Assembly (NCBI GenBank): GCA_036563485.1
Contig: DATCMI010000001.1
Coordinates: 1,427,501 to 1,491,500 of the forward strand
Reading direction: 5' to 3'
Length of the DNA: 64,000 nucleotides
From: Sphingomicrobium sp.
GTDB taxonomy: Bacteria; Pseudomonadota; Alphaproteobacteria; Sphingomonadales; Sphingomonadaceae
Shown: positions 56,671 to 64,000 of the stretch, piece after piece
Layout of the letters: every line of letters starts with the position of its first letter
How positions within the stretch are numbered: position 1 is the stretch's first letter
Translations under genes and position numbers: made by a program
Notes under the pieces: generated by a model
Databases searched by the model: none
Told to the model about the DNA's origin: nothing
What the model saw: the letters and a program-made list of their open reading frames with translations, nothing else

Positions 56671-59322
56671 AAGCCGAGCAAAGCTATGCGCCTCTGCATC
56701 GGTGCTTTTGATGAGTTCGTAAGTCATGCCTGACGCAACGGCCATCTGCTCAGCGAATTCCCGTTTCGCTTGCACCAGGGGCGTATCCACCTGATAGTCG
56801 GCTTTGACCTCGACGATGACCATTTTTCCATCGTCCTTCTCAAAAAGGAAGTCTGGATAGTAGGTCCGCACGGTCTTCGAGTCAGGGTCGATATATTGGA
56901 TAAAAAAGTCTGACTGGCCATGGGTGAGCATGCCAGTGAAATAGAGCTTTCGGACCTTGGCCTCGCGGATGAGGTCCCAGAATAGGGTCTGCTCCGGCTT
57001 GGAATCGAAGCAATAGGTCTCCAAGTGGAAGCTTTTGTGAGCGAGGGGCTGTGCAGCGGCATCCGTCTGCCGCACCACCTTATCCTTGGCGGCCGTGACT
57101 CGATAAAATCCTTCCGCAGGAATCTTGACGAGTTCGACCTCGTGTTCCTCAGCCTCTTCGGTGGGATTCAGACTGTAGAGATGCCCGAAAAGCCTTGGGA
57201 TGATTAGGTCGTATAGCAATTCGTTATAGGCATTCACCGCGTCAACCGTGGCCGCGAGACCTTGCTTCGATGAAGCCAAAAGCGACTCCATCTCCAGTGG
57301 ACTGCGGTTGAGATAACGCGCAACCTCGGAAGCGATCATCAGAGGCGAGTAGGTCAACTTCGCTCTTTTCGATGTTAGGTCGGTAACCCGATCAGTGGCC
57401 TTGGCCGGCCCTAATTCGGTCCGCTGAATTGCAAGCAGCCGGTAGCGATCGGTCAGATCCGCCCAGGCAGCCTTGTCAGCCATGTTGAATCCAAGATCCG
57501 CTTCTTCAACAACAGCCTTTTCCTCCAGATGAAAGCTGCGACGAACGCGCTTGATCTTGATTTTGACCGGATCGTTGACGCGGATCTGAATGGTCTCGGT
57601 GTCTTTCCCAGCGCTCTTCAGATCCTCAACCGTCATGCGGAAGTTCTGCTCGAGCTCATTGTCGAGGACCGCGAGATTGGCTTCAGAGAGATAGATGTGC
57701 CCGGTGTGCTGAGCATCACCGATTGCGCGCAGACAGCGCATCGAAGCTTGGAGGACGAAGACTTTGGAAGTGGGCTGCCGATAGAGCGCCACGCCAAAGA
57801 GCGAGCGGCAGTTCCACCCCTCTCGCCCTTTGTTAACGAGAATGACGAACTGCTTATCGCATTCGGGATAGTCGAGCCTTCGGAAGGCTCGCTCGTCGTC
57901 GTTCGTGGTGTAGTTTGCGTCGCCCACATTCACGAGGATGCGGGTGGTCGGGATCCCTCGATCGATCAGTGCCTTTTCGACTGCCGGCTTCAGTTCGTTC
58001 ACAGCCTCGTCAATGGTAGCGGCGAAGAAAGCCATTTTGGGGCTCAGACCCTCCGGCTGCAGCCCGTCAGTCTTGTCGCAAAAATCGTCCACCGCGATCT
58101 TTACGAATTCGGCCGAGCGCGCGTTCGTGTAACCCTGGAGATCGACCTTCTTGAGGTATTGATTGCTGATCGCCTCCTTTAGGCCATAGGCGTAGACGAC
58201 CTCCGGCAAGACCACTCGGCCGACATACGGTGTGCCGGTGTAGTTGAAGCAGGCCACCACCTGGGTGCCCGCCGATTTCAGTTTGGCGGCGAGCTTGTCG
58301 ATAGTAGTGCGAAGGCTCGTGTCCGTAGGCTTGGCGCCAATACCCATGTCCTTGGCCAGGTCCTTGCCGAAAGCGTGGTGCGCTTCATCGACATAGATGC
58401 CCAGCTGTTCAAGGCGAGTCAGCTTCTCGAAGCGCTGGTTGGTAGTTAGCTCCGCTTCATCCTCCGGCTGATCAAAGCCGTAAAGATCGGCGGCTTCACC
58501 ATAGACGCTGCCTGCGTCCTTGAAGACCTCGGGCGTGGCCCGAAACAGCGTGTCAATCGCGGTATCTTGCTTGTGCCTCTTCTTGAGGATGATCTTCTGC
58601 ACATTGGACACAATGACATTGAAGCGTGACTGGTCGAGAGTATCCAGTGAGGTTCCCGCCTCCTCAAGGTAATGGAAACGGATGTGCGTCGTGAGGAAGT
58701 TCACATACTCGGGCGGGACGACGCGTTCGAGAGGGAAAGACTCCAGCTCTCGTAGGGATTGAAGGACGGTCTTGTCCGGCGAGCAAACAAGCGCGTTGTG
58801 GCAGTATTTTTGGTCCTTTGGCCATTTGTTGGCAAGAATGAATTCGTAGAATATGCAGGTCGCCATGAGGATGGTTTTGCCGGTCCCCATGGTCAGCGCG
58901 AAAATGTAGTTCGGGTAGGTGCGCCGGTTGCGCTTCATCATCTCGAACACGAGTTTGTATTGTTCGCGCGTTACTTCTTCGAAGAGGGACACCTGTCCTT
59001 GCGTGTTGCCGACGCCGCCTTCCGCTCGGTCGGCGAACTTTCCTGCACGGTCGAACCAATCTTTGAAGATTTGCTCGACGCGAGAGTTGTCGAGAAATTC
59101 CTTCAGAAAGACATAGATCTCAAGCGCCTCGAACTGTGGAGTGCGAAGAAACGCTTTCGGGTTGTGATCCGGGTCATTGAAGTCGAGGAACTTCTTAGTG
59201 AGATCGCGATAGTCACGGCGGATCGCACGGCGGTTCTGGCGGTAAAAAGTCCAGAGAAAGTTGAAAAAAGCAAATTCCCCGAGCACCGCCTGCTGCGTGT
59301 TGGCCTTGCTTGCCTTAGCCAT
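56662..59322 (-). CDS. Type III restriction enzyme Res subunit
   Basis: The 886-residue protein is an SF2 helicase with Walker A TMGTGKTILMA (about 144-154), DEAH box YVDEAHHAFG (about 313), motif III FNYTGTPYV, and motif VI LQASMRCLRAIG. The C-terminal PD-(D/E)xK nuclease PDFLFEKDDGKMVIVEVKAD is near residue 840. Res needs the Mod subunit to find target sites and cuts after translocation between head-to-head sites. It overlaps mod by 8 bp, so production is coupled. Confidence 0.94.
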   Translation of the reverse strand: MAKASKANTQQAVLGEFAFFNFLWTFYRQNRRAIRRDYRDLTKKFLDFNDPDHNPKAFLRTPQFEALEIYVFLKEFLDNSRVEQIFKDWFDRAGKFADRAEGGVGNTQGQVSLFEEVTREQYKLVFEMMKRNRRTYPNYIFALTMGTGKTILMATCIFYEFILANKWPKDQKYCHNALVCSPDKTVLQSLRELESFPLERVVPPEYVNFLTTHIRFHYLEEAGTSLDTLDQSRFNVIVSNVQKIILKKRHKQDTAIDTLFRATPEVFKDAGSVYGEAADLYGFDQPEDEAELTTNQRFEKLTRLEQLGIYVDEAHHAFGKDLAKDMGIGAKPTDTSLRTTIDKLAAKLKSAGTQVVACFNYTGTPYVGRVVLPEVVYAYGLKEAISNQYLKKVDLQGYTNARSAEFVKIAVDDFCDKTDGLQPEGLSPKMAFFAATIDEAVNELKPAVEKALIDRGIPTTRILVNVGDANYTTNDDERAFRRLDYPECDKQFVILVNKGREGWNCRSLFGVALYRQPTSKVFVLQASMRCLRAIGDAQHTGHIYLSEANLAVLDNELEQNFRMTVEDLKSAGKDTETIQIRVNDPVKIKIKRVRRSFHLEEKAVVEEADLGFNMADKAAWADLTDRYRLLAIQRTELGPAKATDRVTDLTSKRAKLTYSPLMIASEVARYLNRSPLEMESLLASSKQGLAATVDAVNAYNELLYDLIIPRLFGHLYSLNPTEEAEEHEVELVKIPAEGFYRVTAAKDKVVRQTDAAAQPLAHKSFHLETYCFDSKPEQTLFWDLIREAKVRKLYFTGMLTHGQSDFFIQYIDPDSKTVRTYYPDFLFEKDDGKMVIVEVKADYQVDTPLVQAKREFAEQMAVASGMTYELIKSTDAEAHSFARLLN

Positions 59323-61075
59323 CGATCTCGCCCTCCCAGCTTTCGGAGAGCAGGTCGGTAATCTTCACGCGGATGGTGCCCGCGTCAGCCGGGACTTGGT
59401 AGCGGCCCAAAACGAGATCATTCTCGTCCGGCACATCAACAACGGCCGGCTGCAGCACAGCACCGTCGTAATTCCAGTCAACCATTATACTGTCTACGAG
59501 CTCACGCCATTCGCCAACCTGCTCCTGCTGGATGGATAGTTTTTGGAGAAGGTTCATCGGGTAGAACTGCTCGACGATCAGCTCGCCGTTTACGATTGCA
59601 AGCTTCGCTTCGGAATCTCGTTTGAACTCGAGCTGGGACCGATCACGGAGGATGTCCACCACCTCCACATCGATCCTAAATGGTTTAGCTTGAAGTTCTA
59701 ATTCAGCTTTCAAGTCTGGCTCATGCCCCATGCAAACGAGCAAGATCTTTTCGACGGGCTGGTTCGGTCGCTCATCCTGCCGGCGTTGAAAGACGCGCTG
59801 GTCGAAACCAGAAATGAGGTCGCCCAAGTCAGCCTTGGTTGCGATACGGTTGACCGGCATGATTTTGACCATGCGGCCGTCCTTCTCCCCATCGTAAAGT
59901 GCGTTCGAAATGGGTTGCACCTCAAGAGCCTCAATCAGTAGGCTTCTGGCCTCCACGGGGTTTCGGAACAGATCATAATTATTCACAGAATACAGCTCGA
60001 ACCCGGCACCACGGAAATCCTCGTCGCCTTCGCGAACCTCCGGCAGGTTACTCAATCGTTTTGAGGTGAGATTGATAGCGCCCAAATTGATATCTGCACC
60101 TATGAACCTTCTTCCGAGCTTCTGCGCTGCAGCCTGCGTTGTTCCAGAGCCGCAAAAGAAGTCCGCCACAATGCTGTCTTGCTTAGACGAGGCCAGTATC
60201 ATCCTCTCAATGAGTTTTTCCGGCTTTTGGGTGGGATATCCAAGCCGCTCGGGGTCGCGAGAACCCAGGAGTTGGATGTCCCACACCGAACCGCAAGGTT
60301 GTCCAAGCGGATTCAGGTAGGTTCTTCCACCACCGGACTGCGCTTTGTAGCGCCGGCCCTCCTCATCGACGCGATTATACTGTGCTTCGCTGTCAGGCGT
60401 GTGCGGAACCCTTACGGCATCGCCGTTGAAGAAGTGCTCCGATGATTTCCGCGCAAAGAATATGTTATTGTGCTTACGGGCAAACCATTCAGAAGCCATC
60501 GTGCGGCTGTTGAAGGACCAGATGATCTCATTGATGACATTGGAGGGGCCGAAAACTTCATCAAGAATAAGCCGCAAATGCGCACTCGTCCTCCAGTCAC
60601 AATGTAGATAAAAACTACCTTCTGGCGAAAGCAGCTCTCTGATGAGAACAATCCTCTCAAACATGAACTGAAGGTATTCGTCGTTATTCCAGATATCAGT
60701 ATACTGCTTTTCTTCAAAGTTTGACCGGGATGTCGAAGAAGTTCTTCCCCTTACGGAAATAGTTTGAAGATAATCAGCCTTACTGTCGAAAGGAGGGTCT
60801 ATGTATATTAGATCTATCTTTCCGCGAAACTCCTTAAGCAAGTGGCTCATCACTTGCAGATTATCTCCCCAGTATATTTTGTTGCGCCAACCATTAACTT
60901 CTTCTCCGTGAACTTCTTTAAGTTGAGCGGGATAGAAGTGCGTAGAGCTAAACGGACGCTTCCCGCGCCAGTGGAGCATTGGGTAGCCCTTGATGGGCTC
61001 AAACTTGTATCCTTCGACTGATCCTCGGCCGACATGTTCAAGCTGTAAGCTGTCCTGACTCTCGTCCACTCGCAA
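59315..61075 (-). CDS. Type III DNA methyltransferase Mod subunit
   Basis: The 586-residue product starts at TTG 61075, five bases after GGAGGGG (a GTG two codons later is an alternative). The beta-class order of motifs is seen: DPPF in LIYIDPPFDSKADY (about 91-104) before FFCGSGTTQAAAQKLGRRFI (SAM-binding, about 305-324). An extra C-terminal domain (about 370-586) would give target recognition and Res contact. It adds methyl groups to the recognition sequence, probably N6-adenine, and its overlap with res fits a type III unit. Confidence 0.93.
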   Translation of the reverse strand: MRVDESQDSLQLEHVGRGSVEGYKFEPIKGYPMLHWRGKRPFSSTHFYPAQLKEVHGEEVNGWRNKIYWGDNLQVMSHLLKEFRGKIDLIYIDPPFDSKADYLQTISVRGRTSSTSRSNFEEKQYTDIWNNDEYLQFMFERIVLIRELLSPEGSFYLHCDWRTSAHLRLILDEVFGPSNVINEIIWSFNSRTMASEWFARKHNNIFFARKSSEHFFNGDAVRVPHTPDSEAQYNRVDEEGRRYKAQSGGGRTYLNPLGQPCGSVWDIQLLGSRDPERLGYPTQKPEKLIERMILASSKQDSIVADFFCGSGTTQAAAQKLGRRFIGADINLGAINLTSKRLSNLPEVREGDEDFRGAGFELYSVNNYDLFRNPVEARSLLIEALEVQPISNALYDGEKDGRMVKIMPVNRIATKADLGDLISGFDQRVFQRRQDERPNQPVEKILLVCMGHEPDLKAELELQAKPFRIDVEVVDILRDRSQLEFKRDSEAKLAIVNGELIVEQFYPMNLLQKLSIQQEQVGEWRELVDSIMVDWNYDGAVLQPAVVDVPDENDLVLGRYQVPADAGTIRVKITDLLSESWEGEIDG

Positions 61076-63949
61076 TCACCCCTCCAAAAACTTCCAATTC
61101 TTCATGTCGCAATAGAACCGAGCGTCGCAGTCCTCGCACCTCTTCCCCGGCCGCGATTTCATCCGGTAATCCCGAGCCTCAATTCGCCCGACAATTCGGT
61201 CGAAGTCCGCGATGGTCCGGTCGATCGCCTTGCTGTCCTTGTCCCAGCTGATGAACGGGTTACCGCTCTCTTCGCCGGTATAGTAGAGGTGGGTGCGACT
61301 GACTGTCTGGCCTGTCCGTTCCTCCACCAGGTGCGCATAGACCTCTAGCTGTTTTCGATATTGCTGAAGTCGTTCTCGGTCGCGCACGAGGTCCGGCTTC
61401 TTTTCGGCCTTAAAGTCGATAAGCTCGACCGTATCCCCTTCACCTCGGATCAGGTCTACCGATCCGCTGAGGATGTATGTGTCCTTGACCATGGAGATAT
61501 CGACCTCGGCTTCTTTGAGCCGATCAAAATGCCGCCTTTCCCGTTTCACATAGCGCTCGACATGGCGTAGCGCGGCGTCCTTCGCGAGCTGGTTCAGATA
61601 CTGGCGCTCACGCCGAGACAGGTAATGGTAATTCGTCTCGAACCATTCCTGCACCTGGTTGCTGGTGACAATGTGTTCCTCGCCGCGGAGAACGGCCTTG
61701 TGAACATCCTCGATCGTCTGGTGGACGAGCGTGCCGAACAGCTGCGCGCTGGCACGAACCGGCGTGAATTCGAGCTCGCGAAAAAACCGATATTGTTCCG
61801 CGCAGGTTTCGAACAGCGCAATATGGGAAGTGAAGCTGTATTGCCGCTTGAGGAGGATCTCCTTCACCGGCTCGAAGTCGATCCGCTCCGGGTGGAAGGT
61901 AGGGTCGCGCCAGCTGGGCAATGCGGTCCAGATGGGAGCGAAATACTTCGAGGGTGACCGTCCGTGTCCATCCCTCTCTTCGGTGGCCAGAACAAGTAGG
62001 TTCTGGGCTCGCGAGAACGCGGTATAAAAGAGGCGACGGAAGTCGAAGTTCTTTATCCGGTCAAGCGGCTCGAACGGTGGCTTTGCAAGGTATGGCTCCA
62101 TCGCGACATCGATGTCCGTCCATTGCTTGCGCGGAACCGCCTCGAGTGAACCGCAAACCACGACCGGGAATTCGAGGCCCTTGGACTGATGGATCGTGAG
62201 GAACGAGACACATCCGCTCGGCGCGTATTCACTATCGTCCTCATACTCATCAATGCCGCCGTCGTAGAGGAACCGGAGGAATTGATTGAAGAGGTTGAGG
62301 AGGTCGCGCTCGATGTAGTCGGGGTTCAAAACGGTGATGAAGTGGAGGTATTCAAACTTCGTCAGTAGCTGGGAGAGTAGCGCCAGGTTCCGAGAGGCGC
62401 GACCCTTGTCCACGCCGTTCATGACTTCTTCGTCAAGAAAGCGGCTGAAGAGTGGGAATTGGAGTAACTGATAGAAGAGCCCGGTGAAGCCGTAGTCGGC
62501 CGGTTCGGTCAACCCGATGTGGCGCTTGGCGGCGCGACGAACAAACGCCAAGAGACCCGCATTTTCAGGTTTCCGCAGCTCGTTGGCAAAAGCTTGGAAG
62601 CACTGATGATCGTAATAGTCCCAGATCTGCAGCTCCATGCCTTCGCGAGTTTGGCGGATGTCCGGAAACTGGGGGAAGAGGAACACGAGCGCCCCGATCA
62701 TAAGGCACACCTCCTCCCGCTCGAAAAAGAGATTTGAGCGCGGCGAATAGACAGGGATGCCACTCGCTTCGAGATGACGCGCAAGGCTGAGAACCCTCTC
62801 GTTCTTTACGGACCGAAAGAGGAAGGCGACTTGGTTCCAGTCGGTGAGCCCATTGTCCCGAAGCGCATGGAGGAAGGCTACTACCTCGTCATGAAAGTCG
62901 CGTTCGTCACCCTGACTGAGCTTCAGGACCGATCGCGTTTCGGGGAACTGCCCGTCCCGCGCCATGATCGTTTTGTCGAAACGGAAGGACTTACCTCGAT
63001 GCTTCCAGTCTTCCTCGGCGATCCATCGATTGTAGAAATCGATGATCTCTGGCGTGGAGCGATAGTTGATTGTTAGTCGCGCTTGCTTGCACCGGCCGGG
63101 GCCAAAGGGATTTGGGAACTCAAGGATGTTGCGGATCGTCGCGCCGCGAAAGCGATAGAGTCCCTGATCGTCGTCACCGACCACACAGATGTTTTCGTCA
63201 TCCGCTGCCAGCAGTAGGAGCAGCCGCTCCTGGATCGTGTTCGTGTCCTGATACTCATCCACCATCAGGTGCGTCAGGCGCTCTCGAACTTGCGCGAGAA
63301 CCTCAGGATTGTCCTCCAAAAGCCGTAAGGCTTCAGCCTGGATGCCCGAGAAATCGAGCGCGTTGTGCTCAAGCATTAGGTCCTGGTAGACTTCCGCCGC
63401 TTGAGCGAGGGCCACGATTGCCGGCTCTTTGGCGCTCCGTAGAGCAGACACATCGAGCGCTTCCTCAGCTACCTTATTCAGCCACTTCATCAGCTGGGTG
63501 GCCCGGTTCCACCGGCCGGATTGCTCGTTGCCGATGACGAATTCGATGTCTGGGATCCGGTCGAACTTGTTGAGCCGCTGATACAGAAAATACTGCTGGT
63601 CGAATTGATCGAAGAGCGAGAAGTTACGCTTGAGGCGGGTGAACTCCCGGTGGTCCTTCAACAACCGCAGACAGATTGAATGGAATGTGCCGATATACAT
63701 CTCATTGATGTTGAATGAGATGCTGAGCTCAAGAAGCCGGTTAGAGACGCGGGTGATTAGCTCGCGGGCAGCCTTTTCGGTGAAAGTTACGACGAGCAGC
63801 TGCTCCGGTTTCTTATTCTCGTGCTGGATGAGGCGAACGATCCGTTCAACGAGCGTGAAGGTCTTACCGGATCCCGGACCAGCAATGATTAGAACCGGCC
63901 CTTCGGTCGCTTCGATAGCCGATTGCTGATTTGGATTCGCCGCCGCCAT
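61076..63949 (-). CDS. UvrD/Rep-type helicase with C-terminal iron-sulfur nuclease domain
   Basis: Taken from the ATG 63949 (MAAANPNQQSAI); the frame is open to the window edge at 64000, so a longer start is possible. The 957-residue protein has Walker A AGPGSGKTFTL, MVDEYQDTN, GDDDQGLYRFRG and motif VI FYTAFSRAQNLL of an SF1A helicase. Its C-terminal PD-(D/E)xK part has ELIDFKAEKKP and cysteines in ETCAEQY and CEDCDARFYC, the spacing of an AddB-like iron-sulfur staple. It stops exactly where mod starts, so it belongs to the same operon. Confidence 0.9.
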   Translation of the reverse strand: MAAANPNQQSAIEATEGPVLIIAGPGSGKTFTLVERIVRLIQHENKKPEQLLVVTFTEKAARELITRVSNRLLELSISFNINEMYIGTFHSICLRLLKDHREFTRLKRNFSLFDQFDQQYFLYQRLNKFDRIPDIEFVIGNEQSGRWNRATQLMKWLNKVAEEALDVSALRSAKEPAIVALAQAAEVYQDLMLEHNALDFSGIQAEALRLLEDNPEVLAQVRERLTHLMVDEYQDTNTIQERLLLLLAADDENICVVGDDDQGLYRFRGATIRNILEFPNPFGPGRCKQARLTINYRSTPEIIDFYNRWIAEEDWKHRGKSFRFDKTIMARDGQFPETRSVLKLSQGDERDFHDEVVAFLHALRDNGLTDWNQVAFLFRSVKNERVLSLARHLEASGIPVYSPRSNLFFEREEVCLMIGALVFLFPQFPDIRQTREGMELQIWDYYDHQCFQAFANELRKPENAGLLAFVRRAAKRHIGLTEPADYGFTGLFYQLLQFPLFSRFLDEEVMNGVDKGRASRNLALLSQLLTKFEYLHFITVLNPDYIERDLLNLFNQFLRFLYDGGIDEYEDDSEYAPSGCVSFLTIHQSKGLEFPVVVCGSLEAVPRKQWTDIDVAMEPYLAKPPFEPLDRIKNFDFRRLFYTAFSRAQNLLVLATEERDGHGRSPSKYFAPIWTALPSWRDPTFHPERIDFEPVKEILLKRQYSFTSHIALFETCAEQYRFFRELEFTPVRASAQLFGTLVHQTIEDVHKAVLRGEEHIVTSNQVQEWFETNYHYLSRRERQYLNQLAKDAALRHVERYVKRERRHFDRLKEAEVDISMVKDTYILSGSVDLIRGEGDTVELIDFKAEKKPDLVRDRERLQQYRKQLEVYAHLVEERTGQTVSRTHLYYTGEESGNPFISWDKDSKAIDRTIADFDRIVGRIEARDYRMKSRPGKRCEDCDARFYCDMKNWKFLEG

Positions 63950-64000
63950 GCGAGCAACCATAGATAGCCACTCGCCACCGAGCCAACCCACATTGCAGCG

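Overview
The window is about 52 kb of a GC-rich alphaproteobacterial chromosome followed by the first 11.5 kb or more of an integrated element. Family-level content points to the order Sphingomonadales: a DUF2171/SWFG-type basic-acidic protein, YjhX, a PrsK/PrsR exosortase-type two-component pair, class I PhaC with a 3-hydroxybutyrate dehydrogenase, a nrdA/nrdB operon with small membrane genes, and many sphingomonad-style small exported proteins. No rRNA is present; there is one tRNA, Ala(CGC). The assignment is from gene content only.

Regions 1-12.3 kb: the 3' end of an SLC13-type transporter, a cystathionine gamma-synthase-family enzyme behind a structured leader, and a leftward three-gene operon (CDP-alcohol phosphatidyltransferase, NTP-transferase, HAD-IB phosphatase). 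Divergent to that operon, across 92 bp, is a four-gene Mla-type ABC/MCE lipid transport operon. Then come an amidohydrolase lipoprotein, PepN and a DUF2171 protein. Region 12.3-18.6 kb holds many small exported, lipoprotein or NTF2-like proteins, several under 80 residues, and a YjhX toxin-family gene beside a duplicated copy of its own tail. Region 18.7-20.1 kb is a lower-GC patch with an AAA-type ATPase that looks truncated or frameshifted.

Region 20.2-24.1 kb is a tightly overlapping operon nrdA, four small membrane proteins, nrdB. Region 24.4-28.1 kb: a DUF2946 protein plus an outer-membrane protein with His-rich loops, then an S46 dipeptidyl peptidase. Region 28.1-35.2 kb: TRIC channel, PhaC, GNAT, YdeI, HrpB, polyprenyl diphosphate synthase. 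Region 35.2-43.9 kb: M13 peptidase, a sensor kinase/response regulator/PepSY cluster, an ABC-F ATPase, and three small exported proteins. Region 43.9-52.2 kb: PrsR, PrsK, a DUF4893 lipoprotein, 3-hydroxybutyrate dehydrogenase, a YpfJ zinc peptidase, an MDR oxidoreductase and the Arg/Asp-rich DUF2171 protein.

From 52.4 kb the content changes. A tyrosine integrase sits directly behind tRNA-Ala(CGC) and points toward it. It is followed by a divergent HTH control region, a protein that looks like an HUH replication/nicking domain, unknown small genes, and a leftward three-gene cluster: UvrD-like helicase with a C-terminal nuclease domain, type III Mod methyltransferase and type III Res. The far end of the element lies outside the window.

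A recurring structural theme is dispersed palindromic repeats. Three lie in frame inside two coding genes (two in the ABC-F gene, one in hrpB), and two lie between genes.
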